64,000 nucleotides of DNA from Eudromia elegans (lineage: Eukaryota; Chordata; Aves; Tinamiformes; Tinamidae), in contig PTEX01000293.1 in assembly GCA_003342815.1 (NCBI GenBank), positions 324,172 through 388,171 of the forward strand, written 5' to 3'. How positions within the stretch are numbered: the stretch's first letter is position 1; every line of letters starts with the position of its first letter. This document shows, one piece after another, positions 11,811 to 27,100 of this stretch. The notes under the pieces were generated by a model, which saw only the letters and a list, made by a program, of their open reading frames with translations, had not been told where the DNA came from and did no database searches. The position numbers were made by a program, and so were the translations under genes.

Positions 11811-14800
11811 TTGCCAAGCTTTGCTCCATGGCCTCTGAAGGGTTCTTTGATTCATGTATAGTCCAGATACTCAATGCAAGGAAGGACCCAGGTAACTGCT
11901 TTAATAAAATGTATGTGGGGCAGTTTCAGGGATAGTATTTTGCACGGTTTGATACTCTTCAGGACGTGTGTACTGTGAGAAATGGCTGTTTGAATTGCCG
12001 TACAAGCAGGGCAGCTTAGTTGTGTGTCACACCCTTAGGAATTGCCCAGGCAGCACAATTCTTGCAGTCTAGCGAGTGTAGCTACTGCAGCCTCATATCC
12101 CTGGATGGGCAGCTTGGATGTTTCCCCTCTTTAAGAGCTGCAAAATGTTTAGTGTGTGTGTTGTTTGTACTGTGTGAAGAAGAAAGCAAACAAAAAACAA
12201 AGTTATGACTTTATTTCTTCTACAGACTTCTGTAGACTGCTTACTCTGGGCCCTGAGACAGGCAATCTATCAAAACTGCTCTCTGCTTAGAGCTGGATAT
12301 AGGAGAGCAGGCTGGAGACTGTGAAATGTAACTGCAGCAAGTATTGATGGCCTTCCCAAACTCCGTGACGTCTTGGAAATGACCTGTCCTGTGCAGATAG
12401 GGAATTTGAGGCTGCTAGACAAAATGAATGGGGCAAAAAGGCAGTGCCCCTTCCAGGCATCTGATGCACATGCACAGAGTAGCTATTGCTCTTTGTGTTT
12501 GAAGACATAAATTGTTTATAAGGAAGTGTCAGGATGAACCATCCATCCCTTGGCTCTGACACTAAATCTAGCATTTGATTCTTCGTGGTGTTTTTGTCTA
12601 CTCAAAGCTTCTGGTAACCATCAGAACTTAAATGAAGTCGTCATCTGCTCTAGTATGTTAATGTGATACAGGCTTTGCCACTGAATTGTAACATTAGAAA
12701 ATATAATTTGATTATTGCCAATTAACAGACTAACTATGCTTCTGGTAGCTACAGGGATGCTTTATTCTGCGTCATTTGAGATCTTTATATTGCTGGCACG
12801 CTACATCATAGAGGGTCAGAGCTCATTTGTGCCCTTTCAAGTTAGGAGCTCATTGTGCTATTGAAATCAGGTATGTGAAATAAATCATCAAGTTTTTGCA
12901 GACCAGAATTTAGTGAGCAAATATGATCATCTTATTAGACCAAGTAGCTAATTAACACAGATGTTTTGCAGTATGTTCCATCAGACTCTAGAAATAACCT
13001 CAACTGCAAATTTAGAAACCAAAGCCCAATGTGCAGACCAGGAGAGCTCATGTTAAGGATATGGCCCCTGCAAGCTCTGATGCCCATGGTGCCCTGCCAC
13101 AGGTTCCTTCTCTTCACTGTCACATTTCCATGGCTTAAATTTGTTGACTTGCCCTTTTTCACATCATGCATGAGCAACCCCTGCTCGTCCAGTGCCTGCA
13201 TGAAGACCTGATCCCAACTGTTTGAGTCTTTCCTTGCTGCCAGGGGGATATGGAGAAGGTGGGAGGCAGAGCCAGGGAGGGAGCTCTGAATGTTGTCTCA
13301 TCCATGTGGTGTTCCTTTTAGGCCTATCTAATTCTTCCATGAGTCTTATTTTGCCAGCTCATGCTGATTTTTTTTTCCCCTTGTCTTCAGTCAATTTACC
13401 ATTAATAGACAACAGCTCTTTCCTTTCTGGGAGCAGAAAAAAAAATAAGGCAGCACAAAATAAAGTTAGAACAGTCTTATCTTGGTGTGTTTTTTTGTAA
13501 GTAATGTTTCATCATTTAAGAGTCTTTTAAAGAACAGACTAATCACTGTTTCCTTTATGCACACTATTTCCATTATATTATGCATAGCCCATTGCTTTTT
13601 TCTACTGGACACTGTTTTTATTGTTGGGTTTTTTAATTATTTCCTCTGCTTAAGCCTGTTCAAACAGACTCTGGTCTAACTTTGGCATTGACATAAATCC
13701 CATGTATGGCATCACGTACAAAGTTTCAGCTTTGGGAGCCAGTACCAAGCAGAGCAGCTCTGCTGAGGGCTGGGCCTTGCACCAGTCAAGCACCAGGGCA
13801 AGGGGCTCTCTGCCTCCAGCCCGCCAGTGCCTTCCCTTGCAGGAGGGAGAAGCTCTTCCTGTACCCTGGTAGGAGGAAGGGGGACTTTGGAGCAGTGTCT
13901 CAGGTAATGTATAATAACAGAGCCTATTGGCCAGTGGGATGCTCTGTGCTTTTCCTCCATCCTTTCTGGACACCCCAAATTAGGCAGAGGCCTGGAGTGC
14001 TCTTTATTAAAGAGACCTTCTCCAGAGCAGAATCCTTCACATGTGCACAGCTGGAATAAAGACTGAAAGTGAGTTAAGGAGTGGGAAGTGTCTGATTCTA
14101 AAGATATGCAGTAGCAGAGGGCAAGGACTCCTTCCTTTGCTTGTTTTTTTTCTGCCACATCGCTCATGAGATCTGAATAGGAAAAAAAAGGATTCCCCAC
14201 TGTTTGTTCTGCATGCTATTGCTTGCATACCCTGAGTATTTTCTTCAAAATTAAACAGCATGTTCATTTGTATTTCTTCTACTCCTTAATTAGGTTTACT
14301 GATTACTATGGGGAAGAAATCTCTTCAGGGGTTTGGGGCTGGGTTATGGAAAGAGCCTGAGGAATTTATCTCTTACTGCATAGTTTAGTTTATGACGTGT
14401 CTTTCTAGACTCAGTTTTTCCTGAAGTAACAACAGGGCTGAAAATACAATATATCATCTTTACTTCCCCAAATATTGGAAAACCTCTAGCATCTGAGAGA
14501 AGGTTCTAATTTTTTTATTTTTATGGTCAACAGCTATCAGAGAAATATAAAGCAGGAGCTGCATATGCCTCTTGCTTTATGTTGTTTATGTTTTCAGACT
14601 GACTCTGTGCAGCCAATTCCCAAACATGCACTGCTTTTAAACATTAAAGCTCTCTCTAGGGACACAATTTCAAGTAATGATTTCATCGATTTGAATAGAT
14701 GTTATTGTTTTGAGCAGGTACTTTATCAACTAAGCTGGACTTTTCTCTTATGGCTACTGTTGTACAAAGGGTCTTGTAAGGGCAAAGGTGCTAGCTGGTT

Positions 14801-17800
14801 TTAATTGGTGTTTGTTAGAAGAACTTAATTCCTGTTTGCAAAGGCTTTTGAAACTACATGTATGTGTTACTACTGGGGAACTTCATCTGTTTATTTTAAG
14901 CATCTCTGGATATGTTGCACATGCCTTTGATTTCTTGTAAAAGTGCATTTGCCCTCTTGCTCAGCTTATGTTGCGGGAATTTTTTTCTGAGGTTGTGTCA
15001 GCTCAGGAATTTAAGTGACTGTGATGGATGCTGTGGCCAGGGCCTGAACACGCAACTACTCAAGCCCTGCTTCCTTATCGCTGGCTCTGGCAGCCAAGGA
15101 GGCTGCTACTTCCACATCCTGCTGGTCCCAGGGGCTGGGAGCAGACGTGTGGCTCATGTGCCCCTGCCCACCTTCTAGCCTGAACCTCGCACTGAAAACC
15201 GGCCAGAGAGCTGCAATTCACAATAAATATATTCAGCATCAGGAGGAGCTGAGGCAAATAAGGCTATCCTCAAAACCTGAATTGAAGAAGTAGCTGGTGC
15301 CATTGCTCTTGCTGTTTTGGGTTCCTAAATGCAAAACCTTCAGGGCACCCCAAACCTTCAGGAAACCCTGTTAGGGTAAGGATGTTAGCCCAGGCTTTGG
15401 TAAAGGCTGTGATCATTCTCATTCCAGTTCTGAAGAGTAGAACAAAGACCTTAAGTGAAATACAATCAGATGAAGCTTGCCCTGAGGCAAGAACAACTTG
15501 CATCCACACAATAGTTCTCTTTAATCCATCTTCCTAACTAGGCATCGGTGTCCCTCATGTTCCCTAACACTGCAAGGTGGGAGAGCCTTGACACTGAGCA
15601 GTAGCAATATTTGGGAGGAGGCTCTTCTCCTGAGTAACCTGAGCATGAGCAGTGAAGCTGTTGTGCTGCATGTGCATGCAAGCTTTGTAGTCAGTCTGAC
15701 CTCCATGGGCTGTGGCCTGCAGACCACTTGTTAACAGTAAATGCTGGCTTGGAACTGCAAGGTGCTACAAGTGAATAATGTCTGTGTGGCCTGAGACCCT
15801 GAGCTGCAGGTGGATGTTTAGTGGAAGAGATTCTTAGTGCTCAAAGCAAGATACCAAATAGTCACTTGAACTCTCCTTTTAGCACCAAAGCCATTTCTAG
15901 TCCCTTAATGAAGAACTTTAAAGAGTTTCTAAAAAACTCGAAAACTGTCTAAAGAGTTTTTTTAAAGATACACCTTCAATAATTTGAGGTAGGGGATGTT
16001 TTTCTGGTTGACTCTTGGTGCCAATTCTGATCACACTACTTGCAAATCAAAGGCATTTTCAGCTGGTCTTTAAATCACTATACATAGCAATGGAAGAAAC
16101 AAATCTGTAAGCCCAGCCCTGATGTGGCTGTGGTGCCCGTAGCCATTGGCTGTTCTCATCCATAGTGGGTTTTTTGTTGGGCTGTATCCATGCAAGATAA
16201 AAGCAGGGAGAATCCAAGCGTGTCTGTGGCCCTGCTTCCCAGGCCGAAGTGCTGGAATCAGCATCCCAGTGCCAGGGCTGTTTCTAGGTCTTGCATTTGG
16301 GAGGATGACCTTGAAAATGGCAAGCAAGTACCAAGTGCTGCAGTGATCTCTGCCAGAGCCTGTGGGCGCATTGGAGCAATACCAAGGGAATGAGCTGGGC
16401 CATTTGTCTCGGTGCCTGCTGTGCAGCAGGGCAGGCAGCGATGAGGTCCTCTGCCTCCTATGGAAGCTCTAATGGTTGCAGAAGAGCTTGTGTGCTGTAC
16501 AGGAAAGGGAAATAGCTGTCCTGGTATAACCTTTTTATACTCTTGCTATGACCACATGAGAGGCTCTATCCTGTACATCTGGTTTTGGTATGAATCGACA
16601 CCCCTGACTAAAAGTTTCATCTGTGTAGAGCAGACTTGAGAAATAATACTTCTCCTTTGCAGTGTGTTCTATGAAAGGTGAAAAATCTCTCCATTTTGTC
16701 ACAATTAATGCCTTTTCTAATAATTTAAAAGCTTGAATTACTTACATGTGGAGCTAAAATAGCTTTAAGTGCATTTTTATTGCCTGGCTCTGGAGCTGCC
16801 ATTTACAGGTTAACAGCCCTAATGCTTTTAAATAACAAGAGAAGGAGTGCATGCAGTACGGTGTTAGAAAATGATATATGTCCTGTTGTTTGGATACAAG
16901 TAGAACACTAAAAGCCCTACTGTTTTCTACAGAAGGTTTTGTTTTGAAGGCCCTGGTTTGTTTTTAAACAGCATACATTGGTCTAGTTAATATTGTATTG
17001 TGACCTTTTGAATGGATAAAGAGGCTCTCATTAAAAAATTACATTTAAGAATATTGGACTAGTCTTGTGTGTTTGTATTTACGGTAGATGTTTTGTAGTC
17101 TTTAACATTTAGAGTTAGTTTTTGCACTTTGTGGTAAGAAGATTATTCTCAACCCCTGTTTCATTGTTCTTGCTCTTTTTTGGATTTATTTAAGAAATTA
17201 ATGCTGAGAAATAGCAGACTGGAGGAGCAGAAAGCACTGGGATGCTGTGTGTATGTGAAATGAGGAAAGATGCTTTATTAAAAAAACCCCATAATCCTCA
17301 TAATCACAAACTTTATTTGTTGTTATTGTTGAAACACTTAACTAGTGTCTTAAACTAGGTGATTAGAGCTGTACCTACACTAACCAAAACTGGGCCTGGT
17401 ACTAGTGTTCAGTATGAGGTAATGTTACTTCCAAACTTCTGCTTATATCTCCAGCTAAAGAAAGTCCCCAGTACAGACCTGATGTGCTATACTTTCTTCT
17501 CTGGAATGTAATATCACAGAGTAGCCTAGTCTTATTTTATGCAGTAAACCCTTCATTGTGACGTATTTTTCTTTTCTGTTAGCCGTTAGATGCATAATTG
17601 TCCTTCCTTAAGTCATATTAAATTATCCAGCTGATTACCTGCTTCAGCAGATTGTGGAGCATCTTGCTTATTACCTACCAGAAAGAGTAATCCACCAAGC
17701 TTCTCATCCTCCTGCAACCCCGAAATAAGGTACCTGCAGTTTCTTCCACTTAGATACATCACAGCTAGTTCAGATAGCCAGTCATTTACTCAAACTCAAT

Positions 17801-18960
17801 GCTTTGAGTCCCCTTCATTTTTATCCTTGCTTGTGAAGTTATATTTTTAATGATAGTTCAGCCATACCCATTTGGTTTATTTGCTTGTGTGCACTTTGGG
17901 GAGGCACTGAGGTGTGCAGGGAGCCAGCTCTTCATAAACTCAGTGAGTTTTTCAGCTATCCTGTGACCCTGAGTGCCTGGTCTGCCCCTTTGCCTAATAC
18001 TGCTGACCTGCTGATAGAGAAACACTTTTCTGGAGAGTTCATGTAACCACTGAAGAGCATGTTTAAGTGTGCTGAGGCCCAGGGCATGTCACACGTAGCA
18101 CATCTTTCCTTGATCTCTTGCTGTTTGTTGTTAATGGGTAGAGCTTGTGAGTGTGAACATATAGAGTATTCCCCTCATGTTGGGAAGTGCAGTATCCCTG
18201 CACTGAGACTCAGTATGATAATACAAAGCTGCAAAAGGACCTGTGATAAAAACCTATTTAAGGGAGGCTGGTACCTGGGTTCAGTGCTCCACTCTGTTTA
18301 TAGGTGCAGATGAGGATGTTGTTCCCTGTTAAAGTCCCGTGTCCTAAGAAAACATCACTTTTTGTGTGACACAAGGTTGTTTGCTTCTTAGGATTGTTTT
18401 TCTTACATTACAGTGACTTTGCAGAGATTACTTTTAGTTCTTTGTTCTGATAAAAGGCTGACTTTTAGGGGAAGTTTTGTTGCGGGTCAGAGTAAGCGTG
18501 AAGAGGGCAGAGAACAGTTTTTGCTGAATTAAGTGACATCTTGAAATAGCAGGAGGGGCCTGTACCTGGTTTATGGACATGTTAACTAGAAAAGTAACTT
18601 GCATCTCCTCCCAGGATTTCAGTCTGTGCAGGTGTGAACTTGCATGTGATTATAGCAGCCTGGGAAAGCAAGATGCAAGTGAGGCGTACACTTCTCTCCA
18701 GTATCAGTGATGAAGGTTGTCTGTGACTTAAGAAAAACAGACTTTCTGCTTCTGTTAAATTTTTTCTTAATGATTATGTGGAATTCTAGTTCATTCTGTG
18801 CTAATGTATTTACAGCTTGGAATACCTTAGAAAAACCTCCTTATGTCTGCAAAGTGTTTTAGAAGTTGAGTGGGCAACACAGTTTGAGAGACAACCACAC
18901 AGGTTAAGAGGGTAATCATGGTACCTATTACAAGGATATGCAGAACAAAATCAGATAGTT

Positions 18961-18996
18961 GTGATGAGTTCAGTGCTTGTGATGAGTTCAGTGCTC
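18961..18996. repeat. 18-bp tandem duplication
   Basis: The unit GTGATGAGTTCAGTGCTT is followed immediately by a copy differing only in the last base. A recent local duplication. Confidence 0.92.
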
Positions 18997-21130
18997 ATGT
19001 TGTTGAGGTTGCTGTAGGCTGAGGCAGATCTTCTCACCATTCTCCTTTCCACAGTCATACGTGTTCCTGCAGGTGCAATAGGATATTTTGGACTTCCACA
19101 GGACTTGCAACTGTGGAAATCTGTAGTGGAGCCTGTGCTAGGATCTGTCTGTGCAGAGCTTGCTGCAAGTGCCAGTCCCGAGTTAGCTGTTTGCAATTTA
19201 CTAGTTTTGTTTCACAGTACTTCTAACCACAAGGAAAAATTCAAGTCTGTTGCTCATGTTTCACCCAAGCCGCTCTCCATGTAGGGTTGCCTTTAGGTAG
19301 CAATAAAAGATGTTCTAACACTAACAAATTGGCACTCGGCTCCTCTCCCAGTGCCAGGTGGATGCTGAAAACCTTTAGTGAAGTCCAAGGGGGTTAAGTA
19401 CTGCGCAGTGGTATTTGTACCGTGCTGTTTCCAATTCTTTTGTTGTGTTCAATGGCTTGTACTTTGTTTGGGAACAGATCCTTAAACTCCCTCAGTTCTT
19501 GGCATATGCCTGGGAAGCAGCAGATTTGGCTCCTGCAGGGAGGGATGGCTTCCAGCATTGGGAGCATTCTTACAAATTGCTTCCAGGTTCCCTCTGGGTC
19601 TGTGTGCCCCGAGCTCGTGTGCTCTGGAAACTGTGTCATAGGCCTGTCAATGATAGGGCCTTGAAAAAAATGGGTTATTTTAGCAGTTATTTGTTTTAGA
19701 AGATGTAAATGACACCGGCTGCGTGGTCTCGTATGACCGCTGTTGTTTGCCTGGTTTTATCAAAGTCAGGCTGCCCTGCATGAGTATCCTCTGTGTGGCA
19801 GGAGTATGAGATGGTATCAAGTACACGGAGATGTGCGTGGAGTTTTTTCAGGTTTTTTGCAAGCAACATTGCAATTGTCAATCTTGACATTTCGTGAAAC
19901 AATAAAATCCTTTAAATAGTTTATGTGTTTTATTCAGGGTGTACTGGGGGGAAGGGGAAAGAAAGTTTATGTTCAAATCTCAGTGCAGAGCAGAACTCTA
20001 GTTAGAACTATGGGAGGTTACCTGCAGTTTGGGCATATCAAACTCTCAGAACCCTGAATTCTTGGCTCAAGAAATAGCTGCTTCTGTTTGCTCGGGATAT
20101 TAAATCAAATTTGTGCCTATTCCAGTACTATTAAATACTATTTATATTCAGAAGTCCTTTAGCTTTATTTTATTCTATCACTCTATCTAGCAGGTAAGAT
20201 TGTTTTCCTTCAGCAAGGAATTGGGGAAGTAGCCCAGGTTTTAGCAGATAGCCTTCATAAAATATTTCCTTTCTAGAAGGAGATACTAGAGAATAAGAGC
20301 TTATGGAAAAGACCTGTACTATCACTGAACTTATGATTTCAAGTATAGAAAATCCTAAAATTTATTTTGTTTTTCATTGAGATTGCTGGACTGCTTAAAG
20401 AGAAAATGAATTGATTGATTTCCATAATGAGCAATCCACCAAAAATATTTGGAGAAAGATTGGCCAACTAAAAATTGTTTTTAACAACTTTATGTGCTAT
20501 TCAAGACAACAATTTGTAACCTTATAAAGATTTAAAAAAGCTGTTATTTTAAGTACATGTCTCATCATGGAGAGTCAAAGCAGATGCCGTAATGTTTGCA
20601 ACTGTTTCCAGCTTTGATTTTGTTGGACTACCTTCCCCCAGCCAAAGCAAGTGTTATGTGAATCAAAATTGCACTATCACATTTTATATAATTTATAGTA
20701 TCTTTACCAGCCTTTAGTCCTGCATGCTTTTAAATTGAATGCCTAAACGGTGGATCATCATGAGAAAGTCTTCCTCGTGTGTCTGGGCAGCGTGCGGTGG
20801 GCTTGAGGAGAGCCTTGCCCCGGGGGGAAGAGACAGTCTGGGTGACTGTCACCCAAGTGCATTTGCTCTGAGCAAGTTTGGGGTCAGTAGTGAGAAGATT
20901 ACTGAAATACTTCATACCGATTTCTGCCCTAAACCATGTTATATAGCTGGTCTTAGGCTGATTTCATGTGTCGAGTCGTCAATCTCCCACATGTCTGTCA
21001 AAGGTGTTGCTCCTAAATTTGTGTGTGTGTTTCTAAATCTGACCTTAATCTATACAATTTACAAGGGAGAAATACAAGGGGAAAGGTAAGGAAATTGAGA
21101 TTAATATTCATTCTTATAGATTGATTTTGG

Positions 21131-21154
21131 TATACTTAAGTGTTATACTTAAGT
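21131..21154. repeat. 11-bp direct repeat (TATACTTAAGT)
   Basis: Two copies of TATACTTAAGT are separated by two bases. Each contains the palindrome CTTAAG. Confidence 0.85.
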
Positions 21155-24100
21155 CATCTAAAATGCCCTTTTTCATTCATTTGCTGAATTCCTTGGCTCA
21201 TTTCTCATGAAGTTACTTGAACTGGAATATCATTGTGGCATATTCTTTAAACTCCTTTGCTGGTCAGCTAATATCTGGAGGACAACTGGAAAGAAAAACT
21301 TAAAAAATACTGCTTGAACCCCTTCTAACATCCAGCACTGCCCCAGAGCTGGGGCTGGTCCCTGTCATGGGCACTGTGGTGCCCTATCATACCTGTGCAA
21401 GCAGCATACAGGATGGTTTCTGCAAAATCCCATTTTTCAGGGAAGTTCTTGGTAGCAGCTGCTAGCGTGCTCAAATGCTGTGCTTCTCATGCAGCCCTGC
21501 TCCACTGTGGCCTTGTGATTATACTGGGATAAAGTGTTCTGGTTAAGCTGTTTCATCTTTGAAACATTCCACAACTGAAAACCCTGGGGGAAAAAATGAG
21601 CATATAATTTTCATGCTATTTTAAACCACGTAAGCACTAAGAAAAATAGTGAATCATTTATTTTGCAGTACGTTGATTAACTAGCAATTAAAGCTTGTAT
21701 AGTATTTTTCTTTGTGGAATAACAAAGGCCGGTTCAATGCTTCTGCTTTAGTCTTGGCTTGCTGGACAGGCTTCCTACCTGGTCCAGGCAGATAACTCGG
21801 GCGGCATGTGCAGTACCTGCCGACAGCCCAGCACTGCCCACTTAGCTCAGGAACCTGCTGGATGTTCGCAGGAGGGGCTGCCCTTCGTTCACAGCGTCTC
21901 CTTCCCTTGCATTCAATTCCAGCAAGCTATAAAACTGGAATGAGGTGGCTTTCATAATAGTAATACTGTAAGAATGAAAGCAAAATTGGAGAAGGGAAAC
22001 ATTTGTATGTCAGAAGAGACGCTTGGTGGGTACTGGCTATGCAAAGTGCCTTTTAAGTTGCTCCACTGAGATGGCTGGATGCACTGCCAAATGAGCTCGG
22101 GCTATTTGAGCTGCCACAGTGCATTTGCCTCCTCTGCAGAGCCTCAGCGGTGTGTGTGACACTTGTGCCTCGTGCGGATCTTGCCGCTGGTGGGTCCCTC
22201 CTGCAGCTGGTGTGCTATGTGTGACATGTCCCCACACTGGGGACAGCCCCATGCCTGGGTGGGGCAGTGAGCCCTGGCAAAAGGTGTGTGTAGAACAGGG
22301 CATTGAGCGTGACTGGCAAGATCTGCAGCTGGACACAGGCTCTTGGCCCCTGGCCCATGGGCTCTGTTGGCACTTGCATTCACCTGGAGCAGGAGGAGGC
22401 CTGGCTTGTGTGCAGCTGTTGAGACCAGTAGGTTTAAGAGCACCAGGGTGGTGCAGCATTGCATGCCACGGAGAGGTCCCTTAATGGGAAGTTTGCAACT
22501 TCTGCATCTCAAATATTAATTTTTGCCACTATTCCACTCATCCTCATCCCCATTCCCTGGGAAGCCTGAAGCACTCTCAAATGCATGTAAGTAGTCAGTG
22601 TGTCAGTAGTGTATTTGAGGATTAGGCCTTGGAAGCAGAGGATGGCCAGGTCTGCCTGGGAAGTCAGGCCTTGGCAGCCTCAGGATTACCACGTGTTTGC
22701 AGGGAGAGGGCACTTGGAACCCTGTGAGAGAAGCCCTATTCAGAGGCACCTAACCCAGCCTGGTGGGCAGGACAACTGCTGGGAGCTGCAGCCAGCTGCT
22801 TCCCAAGCTGAGCTATGGCTTGCTAAGAGATCTGGGCCCTCTTGAGTGGACCAGAGCTGTGTTAGGGGTTATGGAAACACCCCTTGGGGCTTACAGAAGT
22901 GCCCCCTGTTTCTGTTCTACAGAACTCATTGTATTCTGGGTCTGGGTGACATTTTAACATCAGGAGTTTGCTGGACTCCAACTGCTGACCCAAGGCCTAT
23001 GGGAGTAGGAGAGAACTGTCCCCCGATGTCAGCGCTGTCCTCTTGTGGCCAGGCCCTTGGCAAGTCATGGACACTAGCACAAGCTTGAAACACAATGTTG
23101 TTGCTTTGACCTGGAACAAGGGAAAAGAGCAAAAACGGAGGCACACGGATAAAGCATTCTCTATTGGAGGCACATTCATATGTTTTGAAAGCTTACAAAG
23201 GATTCTTTTACACTCCTTAACCACAGAAATGTTTGAAATAGTTGTGTTCATCTCCTAGTAAGGTCATTAGAGCTTTTAGCACCCTGATGCATGGTCTCTA
23301 GACCACAGAAAGGTATTTTTGTTACACAGCACTAGATAACCAGGGTCTTGTACTTCCTTAGAGCTCCTCCAGGGTCAGCTCAGGTACAGAGTGAGGCGTC
23401 TCCTTCAGCTTCCCAGAGCAGAGGGAAGATGGGGCTGCCTTACAAGTGCTGGGGTGCTCACAGGATGGAAGCCAAAGGTTGCTCGTGTGCCAGGTTCTTC
23501 CCAAGGGCAGAAAGCGTGACCCTTGAAATGGCAGCAGTGCCTTGTGGGTGCCCAGCGTGTCCATTCCTGGGCCAGGAAGGCCTGCACAAGGCGCTGCGTT
23601 GGTGCTGGGGTGGCTGAAGGGCAGGTTGCCTCCAACATGCCCAAGACGTGTGCAAATCAATGATAGCAGAAAAAGTGAGTCTGTAGCTGCCTCCCTCATC
23701 TAAGCAATGAGCTGGTTAGCAGGGACAAGGTGGGACAAGGTCTTGCCTCGGTTTTGCCAAATACCTCACTGCCTGACAGCAACCTACCTTGATAGAGCAG
23801 CTTCCCTGTCCTGAACCTCGTGTGGCTGGCTCCTTCCCTGGTGATGCTCCCTTACCTGGTTGGTAACTGCAGCTATAACCACCCTCCTAAAGCTCCTTTG
23901 ATAGGAGGGGATGGGTTAATTAAAAGATGAATCAGTCTAGGCTTCCCCACAGCAGCACCAGGTGTGCTGCCCTGCAGGCTCTGAGCTGAGCCCTGCTGGC
24001 CCCGGGACCCTGTGCCTGCCTCCCGCCTGGCACTGACCAAGGGGCTGGCCCCAAGGTGGCACCCGAGGTGTCCTGCTTTTCTTGGAAAAAGGTGTTTGGC

Positions 24101-27100
24101 TTCTGATGTGTTTCCCTTGTGTGCATGAGACTGTACTGTTTGGGTTTCTGGGTTAGTGGGTAAGATTCCATGCAAATGTTTCTGAAAATGTGTGTGCTTC
24201 CCTTGTCCAGGAGCAGCGTGCTTCAGGGCTATATTTAACCTTCTGGTAAACACGGACTGTTCTTACAAAACAGCATCTTTCCCCTGAAACAGCCAAGTCT
24301 GCCAGAAACAAGTCCAGAGAAAAGAATTTCATTTACTACGGCTTTTCTCTAGCCTTACTATTCTTATAGGTGTTTTCAAAAGCAAATGCACAGAAAGCAG
24401 CAATCATTTCAGTCACGCAGTCAAGTTAAGTTCCCTAATGCTAGCTTGAAAATGAATTTTAAAACATAGCATTTTTAGTGTCATACCTGAAATGAAAGAC
24501 TTAACTGATGACTATAATTTAAATCAAAATATTGCAGGCTTCGCTTAGGAAAATAACTGTGTGAAACTAAAATGAGAACTAAATTGAGATGGAAACTCTG
24601 AACTTTATTTTCTGATGTTAATTTTCCAAATAATGAACATATTTCACCTTGTTATACGTGTTACACAACGTGGATCCCCCGAGGCATGGTACATAGCGCC
24701 AGTGTCACTCTGCTGGTTCTGACAGGGCTACTGCTTCCTTCATTCTTTACAGATAGTGGGCACTCCTCCAATGTAGGTTTGGATGTCAGGGCAATCTACC
24801 TTGTACGTATGCATAATTAAACAGACTTTTTTCCCATGTGAATAAATACCCTCATGGTTAAAAAAAGGCTACTAAAGAGATGAGATCACCAAAATAATAA
24901 TACTGGGAGACCAGGTTGGAAGCAGCATTTATTTTGTGTATAAGTAATAGTTGTCCAGAAAAGTCAGACAAAACACACCTTTGCTTTCCAGATACAAAGA
25001 TACCTCTGGAAGGGGAAATTTGTGTTCCCCTTAATGACTAATAAAAAAAAAATCTCAGAGCAAATGGATATTTTCCCAGGAGCCACTGGCTCTTCCCTGC
25101 TGCTTCCCTGCTCTGCCCTGAATCCTGTGGGGCTGCTGAGCACACCTTGCTGCTGCCCTCCGCCTCATGGGCAGGTGGATTTATGGCTTGTTTTGCTTCC
25201 ACGAGCGTTGCTGTGAACCCCAACCCCTGTATGGCACTTCCTATGCTGCCTACATGCAGCACCCGTGCAAAGAATGGGGAGGACCCAGCCCCTTTTTCCA
25301 TTTGTCCTAGGAATTAACCTCAAACACTCAAAGTGTAACAGCATTGTAGTAACATTTTAAATTTCTTAAATAACATGTTAGGGAACAGTGGTGCAAAGCA
25401 TCTGTGTGTTGTCTTTGCTGCTATGTTTTTTCCGTGATCTCATGATGTGTCAGGAAGCCCCCGTGTTTTTTATAGGCTTTAGAATTATGAGATGGTTTCC
25501 TTTCACATGTGCATTTGGTGATAAGAAAAAATGAAGATTTTGTTAATTACCAAAATCCTGCTTTGTACAAGATGAGAGGTTGTATTAGTCTCTGCTTTTA
25601 TCATTGAATGGTATCCATTGTTGCAGTGTGTGACTCCTCAAATTAAGAGGTGTCAAAAAAAAGGCATGGAACTTTAAGTGTGCACCCCAGTCAAAAGTGC
25701 TTCTAGGTACCCTGAGCTGTGAAGAATATAATTAAAAAGGAGAGTAAGCTGGAACATACCTCCAAGACAACGGAGCTGTAGCACAAGCCCTTCTCAATTT
25801 CAAGTACGAAGCCTCTCCTAGAAGAACAGTAAGGACCCGAAAAGACCAGCCAGGTTTTCATGGACTTAGGTTTTGATGACTCACTTCTTGTGAGCTATCA
25901 AACTGCTATGCTTAGGTGATAGGAAAGGTGTGAATAATCTTAGAAGAAACATTTGAGTTGGGTCTAACAGTTGGTAGGGACAGGTCTGCCGGAAGTAGAT
26001 GTGTGCAACTAGGAATTTATCCCCTCTGTTAGAAGCTGGATCCTATGTTACTTGCTCCTTAATTTTTTTAAAGGAGGCCTTTAATCATTCTCTAGAAATG
26101 AGTTTCCTGCTGTAACAATTAATTCATAAAGCTGACAAAGACTTGCAGGCCTGTGGGAGTCACGCTGGCATCCGTGATTAATGTTAACTGCAGGTGTGTG
26201 GATGGGTTTCCCAATAACCAGCCATGGGGGAGGCATCAGAAATTACTTACCCCTGCCCAAGCGGGCTTTGTCAAGGGACCCCCTGTGAACAGATAACAAG
26301 AGGAAAATTGTAATTTTACAGCAATTCAACAGGTAATGTTGAAGGCCTCTTGGGGTGCTTTTTGCTTCAGCAGAGGAAAGGCATTAGATATGATTGAAGG
26401 GCACTCTCTGTATTGCAAATCTGAAGTGATTTCAAGGAGTCATTCAGTGAGCTGATGGGCCTGGAATGACCCACAGCTGCTGTCACTGAATATGGCTCAT
26501 CTTTTGCAGCTTCCTCTGTGGGAAAAACATGCAGAGTAGCTAATGGTCCTTGTTTTCTCTTTACAAGCCTTCCCTGAAAGACCCAATAGTATCAGGAAGT
26601 TCAAGAGGGAAATGAGCTCCTCTGAGTAACCTGGTGTGTGTTGGAGCCCAGTCAGAAAGTTGCCTGGGTGGGATAGAAAGGCACAAGAGTGGGGCCCTTC
26701 TGGCAGGAGGAAAGGGACGTGGAGGGCTCCAATCCTGACCCTCTTATTGAGAGGCAGGTGGCAACACGGCTTAATGGGGGGGCAAGCGGCACCTCTCTGA
26801 TGTAGCTGCGGTGTAGCCACACTAACTATAATCTCGAGTCTTCTTACTGTGATTTATAGAGGGGGGTGGGTGTATATATAGGTCTGTTTTGGATACTTCA
26901 GCTTTAATTACTTCAACCTAGATGGATAAAACAAGACATTTTCATGAGGCCTGCCTAATCTATAGCTGGTGGGTGTAAGAAGCTTGTCAAGAGCTGTACT
27001 CCCAGCACGTACGCAGTGAATCCAGGTATCCTGCTGCATCCTGGGATGCTGCTGGAGCTGTATGGCCAGGTTGGATGCTAGTGCCCTGTGGCTGGGAGGT

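Noticed and set aside
13712..14200. 162-codon minus-strand open frame, the longest in the window
   Set aside because: No recognisable domain or splice context, and plus-strand and other minus frames overlap it. Composition-driven chance is more likely.
22037..22512. Overlapping 140- and 122-codon minus frames and a 121-codon plus frame
   Set aside because: All three occupy the same GC-rich islet on opposite strands, as expected where stop codons are rare. No family signature.
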